From Nipponacmea schrenckii (taxonomy: Eukaryota > Mollusca > Gastropoda > Lottiidae), in contig CM060199.1 of the NCBI GenBank assembly GCA_030562195.1, positions 29,966,338 through 30,030,337 on the forward strand: DNA of 64,000 nt. The letters are read 5' to 3'. The position numbers and the translations under genes were made by a program. The notes below the pieces were generated by a model, which searched no databases, had not been told where the DNA came from, and was given only the letters and a program-made list of their open reading frames with translations. This document shows, in pieces, positions 1 to 13,444 of the stretch. Position 1 is the stretch's first letter. Each line of letters starts with the position of its first letter.

Positions 1-1732
1 GTTAATTTTCGTTTTATTGGCTAAAGATTTGCCAATTTTAAGACTGACACGTGCAGATTTCCCAAAGATGTTTATTGAATATTATTTCCCAATTTTTTTA
101 TGAGTTGCCAAATTTCGATTTTGAGTTTAAACTGAACCGAATGAAAAGCTTATCTGTACATTATTCAAAACAGTTGTAACTATAATAGAATAGAATCATG
201 ATCATTTAGTTTTTCGATTTATCATTGAGCTGATAAAGATGAACGAGAGTGGGTGTAGAGGGGTATCGGCGGTTGTGGGATCAAATGAAATGTTAAAAAG
301 AATTCCCTTTTTACATTTTTTTTAACTTAGTAGTTGGTTGAGACTTTATAGTAAACATTCTAATTTTTTTTCAATTTTGAAAACTCCATAGCTAAGGATT
401 TAAATTTAAGGATTTTATTTTATTACATGAATATGTGACAAAGTGAATAAAAAGACAGATTTTGCCTTTAAATGTTATATTTTGAAAATCTTTTCCTAAT
501 ATATGACAGATGGAAATCAAGATAATCAGCTCTGGTCAGATTTTATTAATATCTTTGGAACGGCACATTAGGTTACCTCGAAGATTTTGTTAGCAATATT
601 TCCAAGACAGATTGCTAGAGATAAGAGTCTTAAGATATTACAATCTTAAATCATTTCATTTGAAGGCAGATTGAGACTTTCTGATAAGACTAAACGACAA
701 AAGAAATATATGCTATCTTGTCACGAAGCCTGCAATCGGATGTTAGGACAATATTTAATCCTGCAAATCAGGAAAAGACGTTACTAAGCTACCTTGATAT
801 TTCCATTGTTTTCAGACATTTCTTTAAATATTTTTTTTATATTCATTCATTAATTATGAATCGACCATATCGTATCTGACGAAAATCGCTGTGTAGTTGG
901 TTGAAGAAGTTCGACTTTCATTAAACAAAAGTCTCGCTTTTGAAATGGGGTGCTTACTCTTAGATTGGACATTTAAACGTCTAAACTTGGTGACTGAGAG
1001 TATATTCTCTGGCAAATAAACCGATCCAATCCACTTATGAACATTTATATACCCATATTTTATATTTGACAACAATTAAGACCGAATATACCCTTTAATA
1101 GCTGATATATAACTAGAATACAAATGAGACGAGTTTAATATGTAAATTTCGATAAATTATTTATGAGTTATTGCCCTTGATTTGGTCAAATAGTCCAAAT
1201 CGCCATCTGAAAGTATTAGATTTTATACAAAAGAATAACAATGTCTTTTAGATTATATATCATAATAATGTCCATTCTAGTTATTATAATACAGGAAACG
1301 GTAAGATTATTTTAGAGCCTGAACGACACGTTAATATTAGGTAAGATTATCATAAAAAAGATCATGTGAGAACTAATTTGTTTTGGTTAATCATAGGCTG
1401 TTTAATTATCGCATAGTGTATAGACACTATTTTTTTTTTTACATAAGTATATTAAATTTTTTACAAGAATATACAATATGCAATGACTTAAGAATACAAT
1501 CTTTATATAAGACAACATGTCCATTAAACAAAGTGATAACTAAATGAAAATATATATAATTTTGACCAATAACCAAACAAATACCTTGATACCATTCCAT
1601 ATTAAAAAAATGAGAATTAAGGGTTTCATTTTCCCAAGTATACAGACCTGGGATAAATACTAAATTCAGAATATAGACGAAATGTTCTTGATCGCACACA
1701 ATGTTAAATGTATCTTTTCTGGACATCGTTTA
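1..1732. other. AT-rich non-coding DNA
   Basis: I see no gene here. The short ORFs (for example 854-1075 and 1439-1726, minus strand) have no recognisable domains and are typical of AT-rich chance ORFs. At 1162-1190 a fragment (ttatgagttattgcccttga) matches the internal unit of the dispersed repeat at 40734-41447 and is probably a decayed copy. Confidence 0.5.
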
Positions 1733-2005
1733 TGGGATACTGCGTCTTAGCATGAACATAAAATTTCGGTTCTCAAGAATGGTCAATATGAGTATATATT
1801 CATCAGTGCACTTACCTAGTGTCATTAAGTAACAGAATCTGTTGAAATATGGAAAACTCACAAAACTAAGTAATTATTGAAAAACGCTTAATATATTAAG
1901 CGTTTTTCAATAATCAAATGCATATTGATGGACAATTACTTAGTGTTTTGGATATTTATTAATTTTTTATGTTATTTATATCTGTAGGTATATTTACTAA
2001 TTATA
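1733..2005 (+). repeat. Dispersed repeat, copy A (partner at 63645-63890)
   Basis: The sequence starting tgggatactgcgtcttagc, then gttctcaagaatggtcaata and cacaaaactaagtaatt, recurs as a diverged reverse complement at 63645-63890. The two copies stay alignable by eye for about 250 bases with several small gaps. Copy A contains a perfect palindrome at 1873-1914 that is degraded in copy B. It is a dispersed element of unknown class. Confidence 0.75.
1873..1914. repeat. Perfect 42-bp palindrome
   Basis: The two 21-base halves, reading attattgaaaaacgcttaat outside in, are exact reverse complements with no loop. A broken outer pair (ctaagtaatt upstream, aattacttag near 1936) continues the symmetry. 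The structure could extrude as a cruciform. Confidence 0.9.
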
Positions 2006-3865
2006 TATGGCAAGTCCGAATTTTTTTATTTTGTGTTCCAAGACGAAGTATTCCTTTAAAGTACCTCATTTTCTGAGAACATAGTAACCCAAATTACAGA
2101 CAGGTTACCCCCCTTTCATAGATTTTTCATAAAAGTACACCAATTTTTCAAAAATATATTGAAAGAAATAAAACATTTATATCAGAAAATTACAAAAAAT
2201 TGACCCAATTGTCCTCTGCATCAGAAGATTATCTGGGACGGTACGGGATTAATTTTTATATGTTCATGAGCAAAAAGATGATCGCATTAGTTTCTTCAGT
2301 GTCAGATATTTGTCCAATTTCCTGTTTCTAAGAGACGTACTCAACGAACCTTAAGAATTATCGAACAAACTTCTTAAATGTTGCTTTGTTAAGAGACACA
2401 AATAGAAACTTTTCACTTAATCCAATAAGTGACTAATCGATTGACTTTTATTTCATTGAATTAAATGAAAGATAACAAAACTAATATGGCATAGTTTTTT
2501 TATATAAAATATATAAAATAAAATACGATAATTTTAAGAACAAAAGTTAAGTTTTTTTTATTGAAATCTGACAGAATACAATTATTTTCTCAACTTTTGT
2601 ACATAACAAGCCGTGGGCACCATAAAAGGGTAAGGCTTAGGGATTTATTCAACATTTTTCTTTACCAAAATGTAAGTTTTATCTCCCTCAAAGATATAGA
2701 ATTGCTTATTTTGTAAAATATTTATTTTCGTTTCTTATATATAAAAAGAGCATTTTTAGAGGTGGTTTATAAAGTCCTCGTTCGAAAACAAAGGTGAAGA
2801 CCATTATACAAGAAATGTACAGTTATTAAAAACAAGCCTCAAGTAAATTGGCTTTTTTTATAGTATTTTTTTTTATTTGCTATTCAATCCAATTAAGAAA
2901 CGAAGTCACCTGCGGGGAAAGACTAATATTATACCTGAGAGATATCGATTGAAGACCAGAAAATATTACTTCATATATCACTTCCCTACAAAAAATGACA
3001 AATCTCATTTCTTCATCTTCTCATCCGTAACACTTCAAGTTAGAGTCGCCTTTTATTTCCTTCACACCTTTTCTTCGTGTAAAGACAGAAGAAATCAACA
3101 AACTTATATATATATTTTTCTAGTTGTGTTAATTCTAAATTATTTAACAAACGGGAACAGATTTCAAAATGCAGAATTTATATATTGCCAATATATTTTC
3201 ATATCAGTATGGCCAATTATTAGTGATATAGACTATTACACTATTTTCACGCAATCAATAAGCTAATCGATTGTTCTGTGACCTTGGTCAGTGCTTTCAT
3301 TTAGACTCGTCTCAATACACCCTAACACTATTTCTTTGATTTTTAAAATTTGTATAAAATTAGCAGGGCCGCTTTTTGCTCATGTGATGGCATTGTTTTA
3401 TTGTAAAAAAAAATATGACCAATAGCATATCTATTTAAATAATATTCCTTGTTTTTTATCCCCATACAACTATTTATCTTTAAATGGGAAAACATTGAAA
3501 CATCTGTAAAAATTGATTATTACTCTGCAACAGAAGACTAACTTAGTTTTTACTAATAACTCATTTTAGAAAAGATGTTTCATATTATTTATGGGCATGG
3601 AAGGACATTGTAATGTTTGTTAAAAAACATACAGCATTCCTTGATCCCATAATAATGTATGTAACAGCCTCAAATATCTTCATTAAATTAGCTTTTTATG
3701 AAAACTATAGGCCAAAATCTAGAGAAATATGTTCCTAAACTTATTTGCAAGTCTTAACTAAAAAAAAATTCTAACGCCAACTTTTAGAGTTCGTTGTTCA
3801 TTTGGTAGGCCTACTTCTTCGCTCGCTACTCTACGGGAATTTAAGCAAAATATATTTTTTAATAT
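2006..3865. other. AT-rich non-coding DNA
   Basis: No gene or repeat was recognised. The 129-codon ORF at 2877-3266 is Phe/Tyr/Ile-rich, has no identifiable domain and looks like chance in AT-rich DNA. Confidence 0.4.
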
Positions 3866-4290
3866 TTCCGGTATCTTGTTGAAGTTTCTCTCATCTTGTT
3901 TAATTTTCCTGATATCTTAAATTGCAGATGTTTTTGTTTTTTTTGGTATCGTGTTCATGTACCTTGAAAAAGTTTTCTGGTATTTGAAGAAAATTTCTAA
4001 TGTATAGTTGATGTTTTCTGGTATTTTGAAGAAAATTTCTAATATATTGTTAATATTTTCTGGTATCTTGTTTATGTTTTTTGGTATCTTGAAGGAGATT
4101 TCTCATATCTTGTCTAATTATGTTTCTTGGTATATTGAAGAAGTTTCCTGCTAATATCTTGTAGAAGTTTTCTTTTCTATCTTAAATATTATCGGGAATC
4201 TTATAATGATTTCTGGTGTCTTGTACAAGTTCTTTGGTATGTAAAAAAATGTTCAATATCTTGTAGAAATTGTCCGATATCAAGGAGAAG
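3866..4290. repeat. Degenerate short tandem repeat (ggtatcttg / aagtttct)
   Basis: The motifs ggtatcttg and gaagaaaatttct or gaagtttct recur roughly every 20-50 bases over about 400 bases, with much divergence. This looks like an old, decayed minisatellite. Confidence 0.6.
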
Positions 4291-7200
4291 TAGTGTTGTT
4301 TCCAATAATTTAGAGCTTTATAGGCATTTTCTTTCTTATTTTGGTGATAGATATTCTTTTATTTTTCAAGTTTCTAATTAAGATGGATTTTATTGTTTAA
4401 GGTGTAACTGTTGGTGGAATAACTCTTTTTAATAAAAATTACTTCTAAAATCTATTTAGAACAAATTGTAAATAAGGGATTGTCTAGAAACTCATTTCCG
4501 TTCAATCTAATAGACCTATATCTGAAGAGATGATAGAAGTCTAAACAAACCGATAATAATCAAGGTATATTAAGTGGAAACTAAGCGATCAGATCCAATT
4601 AATAAAAATCAGGTAAGAAAATTAAAGTGAATCACTGATTTTATTGACAATAAACTAAAAGCATTGAAAGCTTTGTATAAATAACTTATAGAGGATTTTA
4701 GCATAATTAGACAAGTTCTCTCTTTTCTAGATGATATGATATATTTTTCTCATTCTCTTTTTCAATACAATCAATTAGAATTAATAGAAATTAAGCGAAA
4801 TACGTTGGAATATTTCTCATTTCTTTCTATTGCTAACACAATAGCTCGATTAATTCTATACGGTATAAAATTCATTTATATTGCCAACAATATTAAGACT
4901 ATCTGTTAACTTAGCTATTATCATGACTAAAACTACCTGCCAACTCAAAAGGAATAACTCATAACAATGCATTATCTCATTAGGGCAAGGTAAATGAAAA
5001 ATACCAGCAATGAAAACAAGCATCAAAGTTACTTGATGGCTTCTACAATAAAATCCTCTAAGTGGTGTTTTTAGAAAAAAAGTGGATGAATAAAGGAACT
5101 GATTCGAGTAATCAGTAATCATGATCAAAATGCATTGTTTGGATCTACGTAGACCGTAATTTACTTGTCTTATGAAGCTATGGGCTATTATCCATTCTCC
5201 TATGTACATCTTGGTTTTATGGAATTTTCAGTCCATTACGACCCCGAGGTTATGAAGAAACCTTGATGGACTTTACCGCTTTTTGGTCCTCATATTTAAA
5301 ACGTTTTTCATGAAATTTGGAAATTGCGACAGAACACCCCTTTAATAACCAATGCAAATTTTCTTTCTATTAATTTTGCGTTCTGTAATAATGGAGAATC
5401 TGTCAAATAACTGGGATGATTTGTAGATTGTCACCACAGACAATTTAAAGGAAGACAATAGCCGTGTCACGCTCGGCTAGAAATTAATACAAACAAAGAT
5501 ATATAACACCTTAACAATGATTGTTAAAGAGAAGAGATTCTAATATCTCTTAGTTAATATTCCTGTTTTGTCAGAAGATAATCATTAAAGGTACGGTTTA
5601 TGATCAGGGCAGTGCAAATAACTGATGACTTTGAATTGCATATTATGCTAAACCGGAAGATAGTCGTATCAATTTTCTTTCATCTAACTGTCAGGACCTC
5701 AGATCAAGCCAGAACCACCAAAAATTATTCTTTAGACATTTAGAATCGAGCAAAGACATTTTTGCACATTCGGGCACTACACGACGAATTCACTGGACGT
5801 GAATACAGTTAACGTTCATTGTAGTTTCAACTATTGCACGATAGCTATGCACTTCCACAACATGATAATTACAATTTGTATACACAATCATATCGCACTG
5901 ATAGCAATATTGTTAGTCGTAATGAACGTCATAATATAATAGATCTAATATCCATAAAGCGTCTCTTTAAACCATGCTCAGGGATCAATGGCAAGTTATT
6001 AACAGATATTTCAAAGCCAACTCTTAGAAAGTATAAAACGGTAAGGCATTAGAGAGTCCCTTTGCATTATCCCTTAATTTACATTAATATAAAGTTGTAA
6101 AGTAATATGAAAAGCAAATGAAATGGGGATATTATTTTCTATTAGCACGACAATTTTACTTATTGTTTGAATGATAACTAATTCTTGTCAATTGTTTATG
6201 AGAGAAAAGATGGGCGAGTTTCTCGTTATTTAATATGTTTTCAATTGCTTGAGTCCATTTCCGTTCTTTTTATGACTAAGTAAACGATCAGGTATTATGG
6301 CTATAAAGATTGGACAATATTGTTAGCAAATGGAAAATTAAGTAGACGAAGCGTTCTAAGTGGAATTTTACTGGCATAGACAATCAAGACAAAAACGGAT
6401 TCCTGGTACTTATGAACTTTAAAGGTGCGATATCGCTTATATTTTGTCACATTAGGTCTGGTTTTCATAACTTGCTTTGATTGTCTTCTTTAATAAACAT
6501 TAGTTTTCCATTAAGTGGACTTATTCATTTTTTTTGACACAATTTTAAGAACTTTTTAAAATAAATATCTAGGTAATAATCACTTCTATTTTTGTAGCTT
6601 TCTCTCGGACAGTTAGAAATTAAGAAAAAATTGTAGAACATTGGAGAACAAAAGATCGCAACACTTCATTTCATATAATATTCAATATCTTATTTTAATA
6701 TGAAGATAAAACACAGTAATTTTGATTATCAGACTTTATCAAATGTATATGAAAATATACGTTCATATTATATTTCTTAATGGCATTGAACGTAATAACT
6801 CAGATGGATGCACTTGGAAATCACGTTTGTGGATATTTCATGCCAGTTGCAAACACTACATTCGTATTAGTACGCACTATAATGGTAGGCGCCCGTGCAA
6901 CAGCAACGTATCGAGAGTAACATAATTATGCAATATTGTTTCGTTAAAGGGACCTTTTTGTCCAATCATATCACCACCTATTAGCGCCTTTTTCTTTAAT
7001 CTTGTTTCCAAAATGACATTAAAGTACACCATGGACACCTTCTTCTCAAATCGTAATTTTAGGAATTTTCATGACGAAGTATAGCACTTTCAGTGTCAAT
7101 ATTGTTAAATGTTCGCGTATATACATCATGCAACAATTATGTTCGTTAATAATATAATGATTATATATTTAATAACACTGGTGAAAAAATCAGGTCATTG

Positions 7201-8397
7201 ATCTGATCAAGACTCGACAATCTAAGTGCTTAAGTTAAACATTTGCCCTTCAAGAGGTGTGGAAACTGAAGCTAGTCCATGTCACCAATCTGAGATTCTA
7301 AAGAATTAAACGGTAATGCACCTTTAAGAGACGTTACAGGTAAAATGTTGATTGTATATCATGTAGAAGTATATCCTATACAGGAGATTATTGGGATATA
7401 AAGATAAAGATAAATATTATATTTCTGTCTGTACAATGTCTCTATCATTCATTTATCATCACTGTCTGAGAGCATTCTGACACTAATATTACTTTTGACA
7501 CGTAAAAGCTTTAAGCTAAGTTAGGTACAGACTCAGGTGTGTGATTCGATTACAATTAACCTTTCATAAATTAACCGTTGTATAATCTAGTTCTTAGCTT
7601 TGCATAATCTAGATGCTTAGTCCAAAACAGGGTAACAACTGTTTTTTTTTTAAAACGGTCCAATTTATTGTGCAAATCAAATGATTGAGATGCTGCACCA
7701 AATCTCGCCTTTGTTATGAATTACATTGTAAAAACATAAGTTTTTTGCACATTGATGGTATATAAGATCATAGCTCGATATATTCTCTGTACTTCGTCGC
7801 AATCGTAATATTATAAAGATAAATTTTACTGAATGTAAACATTTCAAATATGAAAATTTCCTCAATTCTGTCATCATTTACATTATGAAATGTGTTTTCT
7901 CAATTAAATATTCTCGAACGTTTCTTAGTGATTCTAATTAAGTGGCCTGATGCTTAAAAAATAAGCAGTTGTGGGTGCGATACTATCTCATAGTTTTGAT
8001 GTCATAAGTGTCTTTGAGGAAAGATGTGGGCTATTTATAACCTCTAATTAGTCATTAGACAAATTTATGCTACCTTGTACCTGAATATCCAGTGTGCAAA
8101 TAGCTCGATTAATTTTCTTCATATTTCACTTCGTGTTGGAAACGAGGAAAAAAATTGAATTAATCTTTCGTCAGGTTTTTTTCCATGCAATTAAGTTAAA
8201 AAGAGGGAACAAAATGGCGTTTGTTGATTAAATTAAACATCTGGAGAACGTCGACCATTGTTCTTTAAACTAAATCAATATTCACCTTGATTACATAGAG
8301 CAAGAGTCTGAAAAGACTACACGTCATTATGAAAAAAAGATTGAATTTTCTTAATTATGTTAATTACCATTTACAGACGACAGGTAACAGACGACAG
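4291..8397. other. AT-rich non-coding DNA
   Basis: I see no supported gene. The 117-codon minus-strand ORF at 4856-5209 has hydrophobic stretches but no recognisable family and no splice-site support. Other ORFs are shorter than 75 codons. Confidence 0.4.
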
Positions 8398-8445
8398 TTA
8401 CAGAATGGTGCGAAACGGTTTGTTCTTAAAGGAACCATTCTGTAA
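8398..8445. repeat. Short inverted repeat
   Basis: The 12-base arms ttacagaatggt (8398-8409) and accattctgtaa (8434-8445) are exact reverse complements around a 24-base loop. Confidence 0.8.
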
Positions 8446-10595
8446 TTTAAAGAAGCACATCTTGCAAATAGACGAATCTGTTTGACTAAGGAATAATAGA
8501 GGGAAATTCTTATTGAATATTTTAGTGGTATTAAAAATTATGAATCTCGAATTTCATTTCTTAATAAAGTAAAAATTTCATAATTGTGACTCCACATACA
8601 TGTACTAGTAGTCGATCCTTTCGACTTTCAATCTGGTTTTTAAAATTGAGTTGAAATTTCTTTGAGAAGTATTATGGGGGCATATATAAACTGCAGACAA
8701 ACGTATTCTAGAAGAGAAAACACCAAAGTTGGAGCTCTTGTCTTTAGAGACACAGAACCAACTAAGACTTTTATAGAATGCTGTCTGTAACAAGTCATCT
8801 GAGAATCTTTCTAACTTTGAAAAGTTTGATTTTAATTTACTAATGATTTGTTTTAAGTCCGTTTTCTTCCCTACGCTGAAGATAAATGCAAAGGAAACCA
8901 CATCGTCTAGCATTCAGGGAACAGAGCAGAAGATCGAATAAAAAGTCATTTCGTCTGCGAAGAAGTCATTGGAGACGTCATTGAAAACAGTGAGGACTTG
9001 ACTTTAATTTGCTGATGGGTTTTGTGGATGTAAATCGATGTCTGATAAGGGAAAATAAATATTTGATAGAGGCAAATGTCTTTTCCTAGTGTCAGATCTT
9101 TGCATAAAATAATTAACCACATTGACGGCTAATTCATCACAGTTATCTCTCGACTAATCCGAACATGTCTTAAAAATTCTTGACCATTCTTCATCACATT
9201 TCGTGTTCTTGGAACTTCTTCCTTGCTGCTCCCCGGAGAATAATTTACAAAAATCCATTGATCGTACGTATCCTGCATCTGATTTAAATGATTTCAGCAA
9301 CAAATTTGTATGTACTGTTAATAGCTTGTACCTCAAAGTAATTGTTCCAGAATGTCTTTTGCAAGGACGCTTCCAACAAAGTTTTGAGTAACCTGGTGAC
9401 CTATCTATTTTGAACTTTCTTTCGGAAACACGGTTTCATTTGTCAAGGAGTTAGACGTCTTCGGATTATTCTATTCCTTGATTGCTTTCCAGAAAATATG
9501 TCTTGAAGGCTTGTAATTTTATGACGGAGTTTGTCATATTATTTGTCATGGAAACATTATCACTTTGATAATATCTGCTTTATAATATCTGGTGTTATTG
9601 TCACACTTTGCCCCTTTCTTTAACTTGTTACTTCTATTAACCTCTGTATCCCTTTCTTAATACCAGCTGTATGAACCGAAGTTATCAAAGTGACAAGGAC
9701 AAGGTCATTAACGGCGAAAGAAGCTGCAAAAAGATGTATCAATGGTATTTCCAGTTTCAGAGATCCTTCCTTTGAATCAGAAGAGAATGGTATCGTTAAT
9801 AATGAAAGAAGCTGCAGTCTTTTTAAATGATACATTTTGGTGTATTATAGTGCGAGCTTTGGACATTCAGCCTTTGATCCATAAATCGTCACTAATAAAA
9901 AAAAGGTGCCGTCTTATTAAGATTGGGTAGCGCGAGCATTCTTTGATTCAGCAGGGCAATATTTTCGTCATTAATGAAAAATAGACCCCCCCCTTTCCTC
10001 TTCTTCCTTTAGTTTTATATTGCTAATTAAACCATTAAGGGATTTCGATATAGACCTATATGGAGGTAACACGTGGAGGTACAAAGTGACGTTAAAAGAT
10101 TCATACTAGTGCGTGATTTATTTTAGAACAGTTAGGATGAGTTTATCTTTTTCTCCTGATTATATGAAGAATATTCGAAACAAAACTACAAACCTAGTTA
10201 AATCACAAGTTTTATATCTGTTACAAGATGGCGCCCAATATCCGGGTGAAAACGGTTCATTTTCTGATTGACTTGACAAGAATTCCTTTCTCTGTCAGCA
10301 GTTAGAAGTTAATTGTATTTTAACTAGAAGATATCAAGAGTTCGTGATATTCAGAAATTACATAACACCTCAAAACAATGGTATCTTTTGATTTTCTATT
10401 AAATAATTCATAACCTATTTAATAAATAATATTCAGTTATTTAAAGCCACGTTATGCACTATATTATGATTATGTCTTATGCCAATAGATTCAGAAAATA
10501 TTGTCAATTAAGATTTGATCCGTAATCTTTCCTTTACTACGGAGGATTTTACTGTTACATCCGTGATCTCGAGAAAACTTACCTAACAAGAATAT
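8446..10595. other. Non-coding DNA, no gene recognised
   Basis: Short ORFs on both strands (8605-8913, 9154-9336, 9203-9391, 9620-9835, 9742-9930) overlap one another on opposite strands and show no family motif. I do not support any of them. Confidence 0.4.
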
Positions 10596-10756
10596 CAGTC
10601 TAATTAAAATATAGACCTAACTTTCGTTCGCATTTTATTAGTTTCGTTTCGAATGTTTTTATTGGCTATTAGCTAAATAGCTAATAACAATAAAAACAAC
10701 ATTCGAAACGAAAATAAAATGCTAACGAAAGTTAGGTCTATATTTTAATGAGACTG
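10596..10756. mobile_element. Foldback (hairpin) element
   Basis: A 161-bp imperfect palindrome: the left arm begins cagtctaattaaaatatag and the right arm ends ctatattttaatgagactg, with arms of about 75 bases differing by a few bases and small gaps. The centre (gctattagctaaatagcta) is itself self-complementary. A gaatat motif abuts the left end, and the same motif lies 3 bases beyond the right end, a possible target duplication. It carries no coding capacity, so it is probably a MITE or foldback element. Confidence 0.8.
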
Positions 10757-12983
10757 CGAGAATATTCAATTCTCACTATATGATTCACCCCAGATTTATT
10801 AGATGGGGTAACATAACGCGTTACAAATTCTGGGATGTCAAACGTTTGCCTTCAACATATCAAGTTATCTAAATTTGAAAGATGATTTTTTATTGGTCAA
10901 CTTGCGATGTCATGACGTTATTAAATCAAGAAGAATGTCTTCAGATCACAGACGGGCAGTGTAAATTTTACGTAGAGGGCTCAGATTTGCAGTCCCCTCA
11001 AACATTAAACTCATAGAATTGTGCCTAGATCTGCATTTAAATTATATAGCCTGATTTTTTCATTTGAATTTATCAAAAGGTTGTGTTTCTCATATTAAAT
11101 TCTATTTGAAGTGGGGTTTAATTTTCATTAAAATTAATATATGGCATATAGTCAAAGTCTTCAAATAGTAATATTAAATCAACAGGATGTTATTTTGTTT
11201 TTAAGTTCAAGGATATAACAGGTTTAGATTACCTGTGATCTTCTATTGATTTCAATATAAAACAGCGATAGGGATCAGGTAACATATTGTATATATTATA
11301 ATCTATGCTAGTATTTATTATCATCTTTCATCCCGGACACTTAACCCCGGATATATACTGACAAGATATATATATAGCAAAGGGTTAATGTCAATAACAT
11401 GGCAAGCTATCCCTGGCAAAATCGAATGCAAGACAACCAGAGACCTTCAGATCTCGACGTAGCATCTGTACCAATCCTCGGTCATTAGAGATAAGTCCCA
11501 CCCTCCCTTCCCCAAAATATCGGGAGTTAGCAGATAGAGTTTAATTGCAAGTGGTAACTTAAGGGTTCAAACGTTTGCTCATATATTGCTTTCAGGTGAT
11601 GCGTTAAGTGTCAATCTACCTTTAATCAACTTCGTTTTGATAACAAGCTGTGTCATTTTCACTTCTCACTTTTCCTGGCAATTAAACTTGGAATTAATGG
11701 GGGCAAAGGACCTCAATCACAGTACGGTTATTGCGGTGTGAAACGTGAATCTCCTTTTCACTTAAACGATGACAGCTGACACACCTTCACCCTCCGGCAT
11801 CTTCAAGACCTGGCTACTGTATAGCCCCTTTCACACAGTGCGGAGTGGTATACGTCTCCATAAATTAGTCATTCCATTTCTGTACCTTTTAAGCGAAAAG
11901 ACGCGTGTCTTTCTTCTCCGCTCTTACAGGTGTCGCGCGCCAGTCACACGTATCACGAAGACAAAACGCTCATTTCACTCTCTCTTGAAGAACAAAGACA
12001 ACTATTTGACAATGCCCGCAGGCTTGTAAAGATAATATAATTTGAAGCAAGGTTTATTAAAAGCACAATAGATGTTTTCTCTTCAAGAATTGAAATCGTT
12101 TTACCCATTGAAAAGACAAGTTTGGTCAGTTGATGTTACCTTTATTTGGATTGGTAAAGACGTTGATGGCGACAGCATCTTGTTTACAAAGTGTCGTCTG
12201 CCTGTGGTAAATTAGGTCGCCATTTTGATTGTTGGGGGTGGAACCTCTCTTTATAATTGAAAGTAGTTTGATATTTGATTAAACTTCGTATTTAATGAAG
12301 CGTATGCGGGGAAAGGAATAATTATAAACTTGGAACCGAATGCAACATTGGAATTGACAAGATAATAGGCTATGGTGCTTGCACAATTCCAATTCTCAAC
12401 GAGCATGAGGGCTTATTAAGAAATTTATAGACACTTATAGGAACTAGACGATGCTCTTTTCTAACAATGATGGCTTTTGATAGCGTTTGCTAATTTGAAG
12501 AGTTTGATTGTTATTATGTTTTATAATATGAGACCAACTTGAAAATTAAAATCTGTCGTCTGCCATCAATTTAAAATAATTGTTAAATTATGAACAGAAG
12601 TTAATTTGGTATTTGGTTCAGATGAGCAGACATTTAAAAATTTGTTTAACTAAAGATTAGAAGATTTGTGAATAATATTTGTGAAGATCTTTAAAAATTA
12701 TATTGTTAGATACCCTTTCAAAATCTTAATATATTCAAATACGTGATGTCAATATTGACATATGAGTCGAAAATGAAAGGAAAGCCTAGTCTAGTTTTCT
12801 GTGCCAGCAACGCCATGGAGTGTACAATAAGGGTAATTAAGCTTCTCGTTTTCAACTTCCACAACGAATCCTTTCACTTCCAGAATTTAACCTCTGACCT
12901 TCAGATAAGCACGCACCATCTTCTCAAAAATAACAGTATCGACATTTTTACCGTATTACATAATACTTTTATTATTTGTTAAA
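10757..12983. other. Non-coding DNA, no gene recognised
   Basis: No supported gene. The ORFs at 11769-12029 and 12743-12982 have no recognisable domains or splice context. Confidence 0.4.
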
Positions 12984-13405
12984 GGGACAGTTTCGCTACC
13001 CGTTTGACTAAACGTACTTTGGTCTCAGGATCAGGATAGGTTTTTTTGGTAGCGATTTTCATACATTTCTAGTACTTATGTCTACAGTTGACAATATATT
13101 CAAGACCCAAATCAACTCACCGAAAATAGTAAACCGTGGCATTTATTATGTTTGAAAACTTCGTTACTCAATTCTGTCATTAAAATTGTAATTTTTCTTC
13201 TCTCATTAAAATTTTAATGACAGAATTGAGTAACGAAGTTTTCAAACATAATAAATGCTATTTTCGGGGAGTTGATTTTGGTCTTGAATATACAGTATTG
13301 TCAACTGTAGACATAAGTACTAGAAATGTATGAAAACCGCTACAAAAAAAATCCTGATCCTGAGACTAAAGTACGTTTAGTCAAAACGCTTAGCGAAACT
13401 GTCCC
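12984..13405. mobile_element. Long near-perfect inverted repeat (foldback MITE-like)
   Basis: The left arm (12984-13188) begins gggacagtttcgctacc, and the right arm (13210-13405) ends tagcgaaactgtccc. The arms are about 200 bases each, with few mismatches and one 10-base insertion in the left arm near 13130. The spacer is about 21 bases. There is no ORF of note. High arm identity suggests a recent origin or gene conversion between arms. Confidence 0.85.
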
Positions 13406-13444
13406 AATTAAAGCAGTGGGATATGTTTAATACTTACAACTTAC

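Noticed and set aside
2877..3266. 129-codon plus-strand ORF
   Set aside because: Low-complexity Phe/Tyr/Ile content, no domain, no supporting signals.
4856..5209. 117-codon minus-strand ORF with hydrophobic segments
   Set aside because: AT-rich chance ORFs often look membrane-like; no motif or conserved neighbour supports it.
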